A stretch of DNA of 64,000 nucleotides from NCBI GenBank assembly GCA_964630235.1, contig CAZVUO010000001.1:1116001-1180000 (forward strand). The letters are read 5' to 3'. The position numbers and the translations under genes were made by a program. The stretch comes from JBFLYH01 sp964630235 (lineage in GTDB: Bacteria; Oederibacteriota; JAAXVQ01; JAUVAV01). Positions within the stretch are counted from its first letter, which is position 1; every line of letters starts with the position of its first letter. This document shows, piece after piece, positions 1-10,600 of this stretch. The notes beneath the pieces are model-generated. The model had not been told where the DNA came from, did no database searches, and saw only the letters and a program-made list of their open reading frames with translations.

Positions 1-115
1 GTCCGATGTCCCGCGTATCTTGCGCGGCCGCGACCGCACGCTCGCCGGACCCACGGCCCCGGCCTGCGGGCTGTACCTGGAGAAGATCATTTTCGGCAGA
101 AAGCGAGGCGCCTGA
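1..115 (+). CDS. truA: tRNA pseudouridine synthase A, 3' end only
   Basis: Reading from position 2 to the TGA at 113-115 gives a 37-residue tail that matches the TruA C-terminus: a segment ending in DRTLAGPTAPACGLYL followed by EKIIF and a basic tail. AGPTAP..GLYL is the conserved C-terminal signature of TruA, which makes pseudouridine at positions 38-40 of the tRNA anticodon arm. The rest of the gene lies upstream of the window. The next gene starts 4 bases after this stop, so the two are probably co-transcribed. Confidence rests on this short but distinctive motif. Confidence 0.85.
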   Translation, partial: SDVPRILRGRDRTLAGPTAPACGLYLEKIIFGRKRGA

Positions 116-119
116 GCCC

Positions 120-1226
120 ATGCGGATCCAACCCCTGTCCCAGTACGTTTCCGAACCGACGTTCCCTCCGGCCGAGGCGCGGAGCCTCGACCTCGCGGAA
201 GCGCTGATCCGCGAGCACCGGGCCCTGGACCTGCGTCTGCAGTCCGTGCAGGATTCCGGTCTGCCCCTGGCCGTGTGGCTGGAAGCGCTGCTGCGGTATT
301 CCCGGGCCGCCCGCTTCGTGAAGTACGATCCATGGGATGCGAGCATCGTGGTCAAGTCATTCCCCGGAAGCCCGGTGGTGGCGCTGTATAATCCGTTCCG
401 CGATCCGGGCAACCGCCACGCCACAGGCCAGCGGCCGGCGCCGGCCGGGGGCGGCAAACCGGATTTCTTGGCGTGGGAGACCTTCCCGGAGAACGAGCAC
501 TACCTGGTCTGGACCGCGGCCAGCGGCCGGCACTACGGGGTGCTGGTGCAGCCGGCGCCCATCGTGCCCGATCATTTCATCATCGCCTCCCTGGACTTCG
601 ACCCCGAGACCCAGCGGCACTATCCCCAGGTCATGACCGCCAGCCATATGGCGGATATGCAGGAACTGTGCGGCGCGTTCTTTTCCCTGGGGTATGCCAT
701 GGGGTACAACGACCGGGGCGCGGGTGCTTCAGTGGATCATTTCCATACCCAGGCGGTGCCGAAGCAGTTTATGCCTCTGGTGCGGCTCGAAGCGTCCTCG
801 GGATTGCGGATCAGCGCGTCCTGGAGCGACCGCCGCGGCGTGCAGCTGGACATTCTGGCTCCCTCCTATCCCTGGCCCGGTGTGCTGTTGCGCGGACGCA
901 GTCTGCCAGCGCTGCTGCGGCAGCAGCAGGTCTTGCTGCATGCGTGCCGGATCACGGGGCTGATCTACAACAGCCTGGGCTGGCAGAACGCCGCGGGCGA
1001 ATGGGTGGAGGCGTTCTTCCCGCGAGGGAGCGAAACCATTATCGGCCAGTTGGTGAAAGCGGGTTACGTGGAAACCAGCGGCATGCTGGTTATCCCGGAC
1101 CGCGCGCTGTTTGACGGTCTGCAAAACGCGGAGACCGTGTCCGAAAGCCTGCAAGGAGCAGGCGCGGAACCGGCGCGTCAGCGCGAATGGCTGGAGATGC
1201 TTAAACCCTGGTTTCTCAAAGCGTAG
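120..1226 (+). CDS. HIT-like GDP-hexose phosphorylase homologue (DUF4922/VTC2-like)
   Basis: A 368-residue protein. The key motif is ASVDHFHTQ near nt 730-760, an HxHxQ active-site signature of the HIT/GalT superfamily. The surrounding layout (VLVQPAPIVPDHFIIA before it, long C-terminal part after it) resembles GDP-L-galactose and GDP-D-glucose phosphorylases, in which the central His attacks a sugar-nucleotide phosphate. I infer a cytoplasmic enzyme acting on a GDP- or NDP-sugar; the substrate is not visible. ATG 120 is preferred because it follows the truA stop by 4 bases; the frame is open further upstream but that part overlaps the TruA tail. The giant gene downstream carries GDP-mannose pyrophosphorylase domains, consistent with shared GDP-sugar metabolism. 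An Ap4A phosphorylase-like role cannot be excluded. Confidence 0.7.
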   Translation: MRIQPLSQYVSEPTFPPAEARSLDLAEALIREHRALDLRLQSVQDSGLPLAVWLEALLRYSRAARFVKYDPWDASIVVKSFPGSPVVALYNPFRDPGNRHATGQRPAPAGGGKPDFLAWETFPENEHYLVWTAASGRHYGVLVQPAPIVPDHFIIASLDFDPETQRHYPQVMTASHMADMQELCGAFFSLGYAMGYNDRGAGASVDHFHTQAVPKQFMPLVRLEASSGLRISASWSDRRGVQLDILAPSYPWPGVLLRGRSLPALLRQQQVLLHACRITGLIYNSLGWQNAAGEWVEAFFPRGSETIIGQLVKAGYVETSGMLVIPDRALFDGLQNAETVSESLQGAGAEPARQREWLEMLKPWFLKA

Positions 1227-1387
1227 AAGCAGTGGAGTGGCCCCGCGGACTGAAGTTTTGCTTTGGGGACCTGCCTCCCTCCCTCCGCAAAACAGTTCCA
1301 CGGATTTTCCCGAAGCTCCTGCGGTGGGATTGATTTTCGAACCGATTTTAGACTGGTCCTCTAAAAATAAAGACGCGACCGCGGATC

Positions 1388-1416
1388 TTGGCAGGTATTT
1401 TGGAAAAATTGATTAT
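1388..1416 (+). promoter_or_regulatory. Candidate sigma-70 promoter for the giant gene
   Basis: TTGGCA (1388-1393), a 17-base spacer, then GATTAT (1411-1416). The -35 box matches consensus at 5 of 6 bases and the -10 at 4 of 6. It lies in the AT-rich leader about 240 bases before the preferred start. A pattern match only. Confidence 0.4.
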
Positions 1417-1524
1417 ATCTTTTTTAAATCCGTAAAATAATCGTTTCAAAATAGCACAACATCATCTTTAACCTTATATTTATTCCAAAAAATCAGACCA
1501 ACATTAGATTTTAAAGCGGAAATG

Positions 1525-1533
1525 TGGTATATT
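1525..1533 (+). promoter_or_regulatory. Candidate extended -10 promoter for the giant gene
   Basis: TGG followed by TATATT (1528-1533) fits an extended -10 element. No convincing -35 box is present 16-18 bases upstream. If used, transcription would start near 1540, giving a leader of about 117 bases before ATG 1657. Confidence 0.35.
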
Positions 1534-1656
1534 CTTAGATAATTGCCCTTTTATCATAACCTGAGGGGAATTATCATTATTTATATGAGCCCATTTTCCA
1601 GGGACGCACACCAGCGCCAAAGTGGTCTGCCGGTATCGGGACAACAGGGAACACCC

Positions 1657-4600
1657 ATGCCGCATTTGCAATGGTGGCTTCAGCCAGCCGCGCGAAAATA
1701 CGTGCGGCTCATCTCCCTGCTCATCACGCTGATCTTTCTCTTTCCCTTTCTCTCCTGGGCGTTTGAGAAACAGACTTACATCAACGGCCTGAGCAGCGTG
1801 CAATTCGATCAGGAACTGGTCGAGATCCCGAAAGCGTTCGGGCAGGTGGCCCAGGCGTATCAAGGCCAGGACCAGCTGGTGGTGCATATTCAGGACCTGC
1901 ACTGCAACGCGGAGGTCCAGCTGCATATCGCGGAGATCATCGGGCACCTGGCCCGGCGGCATGCACTGCGTTTGGTGGCGGTCGAGGGCGCGGGACAGAC
2001 CGTGCACGTGGACAAACTGGGGACCTTTCCCGATCCAGCCGTGCGGCGGCAGGTGGGCCGCCACTTTGTCCAGGAAGGCAAGATCACGGGGCCGGAATTC
2101 TACGCGTCCACCGCGCCGGAACCCATCGCGCTGGAAGGCATTGAGGACCCGGAAGCCTATGAGACCAGCCGCCAGGCCGTGCTCCGCTTCCTCAACGATG
2201 AAAGCCAAGGTTACCTTTACGATCTGCGCCAGACCCTCGCCGGCCTGAAACCGAAAATTTACTCGCCGGCACTCAGGCGGCACGACCAGCACCGCAGCGC
2301 GTTCCAGTCCGGCCGGATGCCGCTCTTGAAATACGCCGGCGCCCTGTACCAGGCCGGCCTGCGCGCCGGCGTGAGCCTGGAAGCGTTCCCGCAGCTCAAA
2401 GTGTATCTGTCCAAACGCCTGCAGGTCTTCCCCCTGGAAGTGGACCCGGACCGCCTGTGGGGGGAGCTCGAACGCCTGGAGCAGTACCTGCGCGAGGGCC
2501 TCTACACTCAGGATGCGGAACGCGAACTCGACAGCTTGCTGCACCGTCTGGACATCATGGAGAAACTGCTCTCGATCTCCGCCACCCCCGAGGAGCTGAA
2601 CGAGTACTGGCAGTACCAGGTGGTGTTTCAGGTCAAGCACTTCGTGGACTTTCTCCTGCGCTACGGCACGTGGGACCAGTTCGGCCTCGATGCCGAGCTC
2701 TATCAGCTGGACGGATATCTGGAACGGGTGAAGGTCTTTTACCAGCTGGCTGACCGGCGCAGCCTGGCCTTCGTGGACAATACCCTGGACCGGATGCAAC
2801 GGCAGAACACCCGGCTGGCCGTGCTGGTGACCGGCGGATTTCACACCCAGCTGGTGCTGCAGACCCTGCGCAAGCGCGGGGTGTCCTATCTCAGCCTGAA
2901 GCCGCGCTTAAGCCAGTGGGATAGCGCGAATCCGTATTTCGCTCTGCTGCGCGAACGCCGCACGCCCCTGGAAAAACTGCTGGCGCAAAACCAGGAGATC
3001 CTGGCCTTGCCCAGCGTTTTTCCCCAGGGGGAGGCGGCGCCGGCCGTGGAAGACACCCAGCCCGAACGCGTCCGCGTGTTCCTCAAACTTCTCGACCTAA
3101 CGCTCAAGCAAGGGCTGGTCGCCAATCTGATCCGGCGGGGCGTGCATGAACTGAATGATGTGGCCGCCGAATATTCCAGCGTGGTGAGCCGGTATGCCGC
3201 CAACAACGCCCGGATCGAGATTGATTGGGGCCAGGCCCTTGCCAACCCCTCGGCCGACACCTACTACCTCCCGATCCTCAACACCGGCTTCACCCTGATC
3301 ATCCTGCGGCAGGGCCAGCAGGTGCCGGGTCCGGCCTTGACCACCCTGAACCTGAACGGTGCGTATGCCGTCGCGGTCATGGAAACCGCGGCCGCGGCGC
3401 AGATCAAAGACCGGCTCCTGGCCAGGCCGCGGGTCCTGGTAAGCGGCGATCTGGTGCGGGCCGCGCTGCTGCAGAGCCCGCTTTCGGCCCTGGTGGCGGG
3501 CGGAAGCGCCGCGCTGTGGCAGGGCCGCGACCGCCTGCCCCAGCCGCCCGCGCCCGCGTCCGAAGCGCCGCGCCTCGATCCATGGCGCGAGGAGCAGGCC
3601 CGCACGCCGACCTTCCTGTCGCTGCTGCAAGACGCCGTCGCGCGCGTCATGCTCCGTCCGCAGGAGATCGGCCTGGCCTACGAGTCCCTGAAAGCCCTGC
3701 AGCCGCTCAACCTGGCCGGCGTGGTGATCAACCTGCTGGGGATCGCGCTGCCCATGGTCGCCCTGGGCTTTGCTTATCCGCCCCTGCTGGTTCTGGCACT
3801 CCCGTACCTGAGCCTGGCTTTGCCCAAGGCGGTCTTTACCCTGCGGGCCTGGCTCCGTCTGCCCAAAGGGCGCCGGACCTGGTGGACCCCGGTCGCTGCC
3901 TTTGATCCCCGGACCGGCAAGATCAAGGACGCCAACGGCCGGGTGCTGGTCAACACCGGCCTGCTGGTGCGCGCGCACGAACAGTACGCGCACCGCTGGG
4001 TCCTCAACCTGTTGTCGTTCCTGGGGTTCAGGGTCGGGGAGTACCGGCCCGGCACCTGGCCCCACCTGATCCTGATGGTGCTGGTCAGCGAGGTGCTGGC
4101 GCACGTGCTGGATTTCGCGGCCCTGCCCGCCGCGCTGTGGCGGCCGACGCGGGCCCGGCGGGAGCGCCAGATCGAACAGGTGCACGCGTGGGTCATGTCC
4201 GGCGAGGAAATGTCGCGCACCCAGATCCAGCGCCGTCTGGCGTGCACCGAAGAAACGGCCGAAGCCATCATGGATTACCTCGCTTCGGTGGAGTCCGAGC
4301 AAGGCAAATGGACCGGCGTCACCGACTACTGGAATGCCGCGCGCGAGAGGGTGCTTAAGCCCCTGCGGGTGCAGGAAACCGATTTGTCGCGGGCTTGCGT
4401 GGTGCTGCCGATCGGGATCCGAGGCTCGCCCGGCCTGTGGCCGGCCAGCCAGGCGGATTTGCCCGAAGTGCTGCAGACGTTTTCCCGGGACGACGAGACG
4501 CTCCTGGCCAAGACCATCGCCCGGGTGGTGCGCCTGGGCATTTCCTGGGACCGGGTGATCGTGATCGCTCCCCAGGCGTACCGCAGCGCCATCGTGTCCG

Positions 4601-7600
4601 CGCTGCCGGCCGGGTTCCCGGCCGACCAAAACCTCATCCTGGAACCCGCGCCCCAGGGCACGGGCCTGGCGATGGCGCGTTCCCTGGCCCTGCTGGAACA
4701 GCGGTTCGGCGCGGAGGCGACCGCGATCTTCATGCCCACGGACCAGGTGATTCCCGAGCAGGAAGAGCACTTTCAAACCGCGCTGCGCACGGCGGTCAAG
4801 GGCGCGCAGAACGGCCGGAACTGGATGACCATCGCCGCGGCCGTGAAAGCGCCGCTCACCAAATACGGCTACTTCCTGCAAAGCGAGCCGAGCAAACTCG
4901 CGCCCAACATCGTCAAAGCCGAAGGCTTTATCGAAAAACCGGACCGCGCCGAGCTGGAAGCGATGCTGGCCCGCGAGAACTTGGCCATTAATGCCGGCAT
5001 CTTCGTGGTGAATGTCGGCGTCGGCCGCGAAGCCTTTGAAACCTATGCGCCGGACACTGCCCGCGCCGCCAAGGCCGCGGGTTCGGCGCTGGTCCCGGAC
5101 GAACGCATCAACCAGCTCTACGCCGACGCGGCTGCGCGGCCGCAGTCCGTGGACGAAGCAGTGCTGGAGGCGATCGGCGATCAGGACGCGCTGCGGCTCA
5201 TGACCGTGCCCGCCGAATTTCCCTGGGATGAAGAAAACCAGTGGAATCTTCTGACCCAGCCCACGGAAAAAGGGGGGTTGCAGATCGTGGGTCCGGCCTA
5301 CTTCCGGATCCGGACGTCCAATACGGCCGACACGGTGGTGTTCTCGGACCGTCTGCCGGTTACGGTGGAAAATCTGCAGAGTTACGTTGTGGTGGCGGCC
5401 AACCAGGTTCTCCTGGTCATGCCCAAACAGCGTGCCGAGGACCTGCCGCGGCTCCTGGCGCTCCTGGAAGCCGATCCCGAGACCGCGCCCTATGTTCGCG
5501 GCGCGGCGTCGGCCCGCGCCGCCGCCGCGCAGGGGCCGGCCCTGGTCCGGCGCTTCGGCCAGTCCACGCGGTCCCAGGTGCAGGGCGGGCGCGGGCTGAC
5601 CGTGCTGGTGGACGCGGACTTCCTGGATATTCAGCAGGACGCGGACGGCATCCGCATTAAATCTTTCGCCCCGCCCGTCCGGGCGGGTTTCTGGAAATCC
5701 GTGCAGCGGGAGTTCAAGCGATTCACCACCTGGGACCTCGCGCTCTACCTCCTCGCCGGCTCTTACTTGCTGACCGTGGGCGTGGTGACCATGGCGCTCT
5801 GGGGCGTTTTCTTTTACACGCTCAGCATTACCGTGGCCGGCGTGTTCGTGCTGACCCTGCCGTTCATCCTGCGCACCGTCACGCTGCAACTGGACCTGCC
5901 CGAGCCCATGGAGTGGGTGCAGAAGTTCCGCCGGCATCCCCGTTTCGGGGATTGGGTGCGGGACATGAGCCGGCCCCAGAGCATGCTGGGCATCACGGCC
6001 ATGACCATGGCCCTGTCCTTCGTCATCCCCCTCATCGTGCTCGGGCACCTGTCCTTGGGCACCATCGCCTTGGGCGCGTTTTTGGCGATCCTGATCCTGA
6101 CGCCGCTGTTCGCCCTGCATCTGCTCTATCAGCGGTTCCTGAGCCGCGCCGCGCAGGCGCGCGAGATCATCATGAACGGGGAACCCATGACCGTGCCGCG
6201 CGCGGCGCAGCGGCTGAGCCTGTCGGAACGCACCAGCCAGTGGATCCTGGATTTCCTGGCTTCGCCCGAGGCGGAAGAGACCCCGGGCATGGGCGGCGTG
6301 GATTCCAAAAAACTTTCCACGGGCGAGCGCATCTACCACCGCGCGGCCGTGCAGGAGCCGGACGTGTCCCGGGCCTACGTGGTGATCATGGCCGGCGGCG
6401 GCGGCACGCGCCTGTGGCCCGTGTCCACGGGCATCAACCCCAAGCAGTTCCGCTCCTTCTCGCGGGACGGCAAGACCATGCTGGAAAAAACCATGGACCG
6501 CGTGGTCCGCATGGGCATCCCCAAGGAGCGGATCCTGGTCGCGGCCCGCGGCAATTTCGTGCAGCAGGTCATGGATTCAGTGCCCGACGATTTTCCCAAG
6601 GCCAATATCATCGCCCAGCCCTCGAACAAGGACACCGCGCCGGCCACGGCCTTGAGCCTGGTGGTGGGGAAGAAGCGCTTCGGCGAGGACTTCACGGCCG
6701 TGTTCCTGACCTCGGACCACGTGATTCTGCAGGAGGAGCGCCTGCAGGCCGCGATTCTCTCCGCGATCAAAGCCGGCCAGAACCGCAAGGACTGGGCCAT
6801 GATCGGCATCCAGCCCACGTTCCCCTCCACGGGCTACGGCTACATTCACCTGGGATCGAAAACCAAGCTCGGCACCCTGATCCGCGAGATCCGGGGCTTC
6901 CGCGAGAAGCCCAAGCGGGACGTGGCCGAGCAGTTCTTGAAGAGCGGCGAATACCTTTGGAGCTCCGGCATGTTCGCGGTGCACAATCGCACGGGCATTG
7001 AATCCTTCCAGAAGTACACGCCGGAATTGTGGGAGCGCATGGAACGCATCGCCGAGGCGGTGGACACGCCCGCCGAACCCGAGGTGCTGAAGCGGGAATA
7101 CGACCAGATCCCCAAGGCCGGCGCCGTGGCCGTGGCGTTCGTCATCAACGAGCAGATCAAGCCCGAGCATGAATTCGGCAGTACGGCCGTGATCGGCCAC
7201 TTTCCCTGGTACGACGAAGGCGCCTGGGACGCCATGACCGAGAAGCCGGACGCGGACAACAACCAGCGCATTGGCCCGGGCATGGACCGCATCATCCTGG
7301 AAGGGGCGAAAGGTACGGTGGTGTTCTCGGACGGCGAACCGGTGACCGTGCGCCATCTGGAAGACTACGTGGTGGTGGTGCAGGACCGCGTGGTCCTGAT
7401 CATGCCGAAGAGCCGCTCCGATGACCTGAAAAAAATGGTCGCCGCGGTCAAGGCGGACCCCCTGACCGAGCCTTACGTGGAGGGGACGGCCGGCAAGACC
7501 GGCATTCCCTATGACCGCTTCCCGGCCGAGCACCTGCAGGAACGGACGGACGCGGCCAACAACCGGCTGAGCGGCGTGGTGAACGTGCTGGAGACCAACT

Positions 7601-10600
7601 ATTCCGACGTGCGCGCCACCCAGGGCCTGGTGGCCGTGTTCGGCGCCGTGGGCCTGCGGGTGAGTTACACGGACCAGGGACTGACTGTCGAAGGCACGGA
7701 CGAAACCCTGCAAGCCCTGGCCCGGCCTGGCGCGCTGCTGGGACGGGCGGGTGCCGGGATCGTGGACCTGGCTCTGCGCCGCGCGGCTCGGACGCTGAAT
7801 GGGCTGCTGCAACCCGGCCAGGCCCTGGCCGGACTGGCGCAGGCCGCGCCGGAGCGGCTGGCGGAGGTTTTTCGGGCGCTGTGGCAACAGCAAGCCCTGG
7901 CCAGCCGGAGGCTGGAAGACGCGGAACCGGAACGGGTCCAATCCCTGCGGGATCAGCTGGCCGCCTATATGGCCGCGGCCAACCAGACGGTTACGGTCCG
8001 GACCGCTCCCGACCAAACCCGTCGGCTGGACGCCCGGGAGCTTCCCATCAACCTGCTGGCCGGGGAAGAAGCCCCCGCCGGCATGGACACGGACGCGGAT
8101 CTGCGGCGGGTCGGCGCGTTCAACCTGTTCGGCGGCGTCTATCTCACCCGGCGAGCCTGGGAGCGGCTGACGACCCAGGAAGCCGCGGCCATCGTACTGC
8201 ATGAAGCGCTGGAGACCCTGGGCATTTCCCATGAGGATGCGGCCGAGGTGGTGCGCGCCGTCACCGGTTTCCCGGTCAGCGCGCTGGTCGCGGCGGCCGG
8301 CCTGGAGGTCCCGGACCGCGTGGCGGACCTGCGGGCCAAGGACTACTACGCCCGTCTCGAAGGCGCGGCGGGCATGGACGCCGAGCAGATCAAATCCGCC
8401 TACCGCCAGCAGGCCCGCGCCACCCACCCGGACGTCCAGCGCGACGATCCCGACGCCGGACAGCTGTTCCAGCTGATCGCGGAAGCGTATGAAGTGCTCG
8501 CGGACCCGGCCAAACGGGCGTTCTACGACCGCTGGCTGGCCTACCGGCGCGAGGGCGGGGACCGGACTTTCGACGAGTATCTCAAGAGTGATTTCACGGC
8601 GTGGGCCGGGGACCGCGGCGCGCGGACGGGTTTTGACTGGATGGCCTGGGCTGCGGCCGGCATGGATGAAGCGCGTCCGGCCGGCGCGGAGGAGCAGGCC
8701 GCGGATCCCGAGACGGTCTGGCGCACGGTCCGCGAAGCCTCTTCCTCCCAAATCTGGGCCGCCTTTATCGGCCAAAATCCGGATGCCGGGCGCGTGCTGA
8801 TCCGCACGCCCGGGGAGTGGCGCGAGATCGAACGCGAGCTCCTGCGCCGCGAGCACGCCACGGCCGCGGAGAAGCTCCAGGCGGCCCGCGATCTCCGCGC
8901 GGCCTGGGAGGATGTGCCGGAAAAGATGTGGCAGGAGTTTATCAGCGGACGCTCCCCCTACAGCCTGCACACCAACCTCTTTTTTTACCGGCGACAGCAG
9001 CAAGAGAGGGTCCTGGCGCTGTTTGCACAGGGCGCGGAGAGCCTGAGCGCAACCGAAGCGGCCGCGGCCCTGGAACTGGAGCGTTTCCGGGCCGAAGCGC
9101 TGCTGGCGGCGATGACGCGCGGGGAGGTGCTGGGCGTGGTGGAAGCAACCGGGGAACTGCGTTACGCGCTCAAAGCGGTGGCCGAGGGCCGCTCCGGCGT
9201 TCAACCCGGCGACGAAAGCGTCGCCGCCCGCAACCTGGAGATGATTCTTTCGCGACAGTTCCAGGACCTTTCCAATGCCGCCACCATCGGCGGGTATGCC
9301 GGCGAAGGACGCGTGGCGGTCAGCGGCGTGGTGGATGCCGTGGGCAGGATCCTGGCGCTCGGCAAGGCGTGGGACCTGGCGCCGATCGTCCGCGAACAAG
9401 TGGCTGCCGGACGGCTGTACAGCTTCCTTATCTATATGAAGAAGGGAGGCGCGAGCGCCCAGCCTGTCTTCGGCTTTTCGGCCGACGCGCCGATGCCGGA
9501 GCTGGCCCGCCGGCGCCTGGCGCAGGCGTTCTCCAGCGCCAACGCCCGCCAGGAGCTGGAGCAGGCGCGCTTGCCCCTGGACACGCTGACGCCGGCCATG
9601 CGGCGCTTGGTGGCGGCCTATGCAGAGGCCGCGGCCGGAAACGAGGCTGCCGCCCTGCAGATCCTGCAGGCGCAGGAAACACCGAATCTCACGCCCGGCC
9701 TGGCCGCGGCGTTCCTCCGGATCCGGGACGCGGCGATCCTGTCAGGAGACGGGCAATTCACGCAGATCGCCGACAGCCTCCGCGCGGCGTTGGCCGGCAC
9801 CGAGGCGTATGACCAGTATTTCGGCGAAGGGCGCGAGGAATCAGCCTGGGCGTGGCTGGCCAACGGCCTGGGGCCGCATCTCAACGTGCTGGAGCATCTG
9901 GCCCGCCAGGCCAGGTTGACGCTCGCGCCGCCAGCCGCTTTTTTGGGCCGGCCCGCCGAAGAGGCCCTGGACCGCATGCTGGGCGCCGCGGCCGCGACCC
10001 TGGGCATTCTCCTGCAGCCTGGCAGGGTCCTGCTGGGCCTCTCCCGCCAGCCTTCCCGGCTGGTGGCGGATGTCGTGCGGGCCATGTTCGCGGGCCAGGC
10101 GCTTCGCGCCATGCCGCTCCTGCAGGCTGATCCCGTGCGGGGAGCGGAGGTGGCGGAACAGTGGCGGCAGTATCTGATCGCCGCCCACGCCAAATACCGC
10201 GACCGGCCTCAGGGGCAGCGCCTGCAGCCGCGGGATTTGGATCCGAACGCGCTGCAGCTGCTGGTGCGCCTGGGCCGCAGCCGGCCGCGCGCCACGGACG
10301 ACGACCTGGAGCGGCTGGGCGCGTTCCATCTGGACCAAAAATATTATTTGGCCGCCCGCACCCTGGCGCGCCTGCCGGTCAAGGAAGCGGCGGCCATCCT
10401 CTTTCATGAATGGCTGGAAGATCAGGGTTTCAGCCACGCCGAGGCCCGCGACCTGGTGGAATCGGTCACGGGTTTCCAGCATGACTGGCTGGTCGGCCGG
10501 GCCGGGTTGTCCCTCGCCCCGGTCACGCTGACCGTGAGTTCGCCGGCGCTCTATTTTCTCCTGAGCAACACGCGTCTGGCCGCCGCGCTGTCCTTCGCCG

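Larger units (their letters stand above)
1227..1656 (+). other. AT-rich intergenic leader of the giant gene
   Basis: These 430 bases hold no credible gene. Composition shifts from GC-rich to AT-rich at about 1330 and stays so to about 1590, unlike both flanks. A 7-base inverted pair (1254-1260 and 1287-1293) with a large loop is too weak to call a terminator. Two sigma-70-like promoter candidates lie in the AT-rich part. The frame of the giant gene is open from a TTG at 1543, but the segment before 1657 lacks a good ribosome site. Confidence 0.6.

Noticed and set aside
1543..1656. TTG 1543 or ATG 1585 as the start of the giant gene
   Set aside because: Both are in frame, but the intervening text is not protein-like, ribosome sites are poor or too far, and ATG 1657 gives a good signal-anchor with AGGGA 6 bases upstream.
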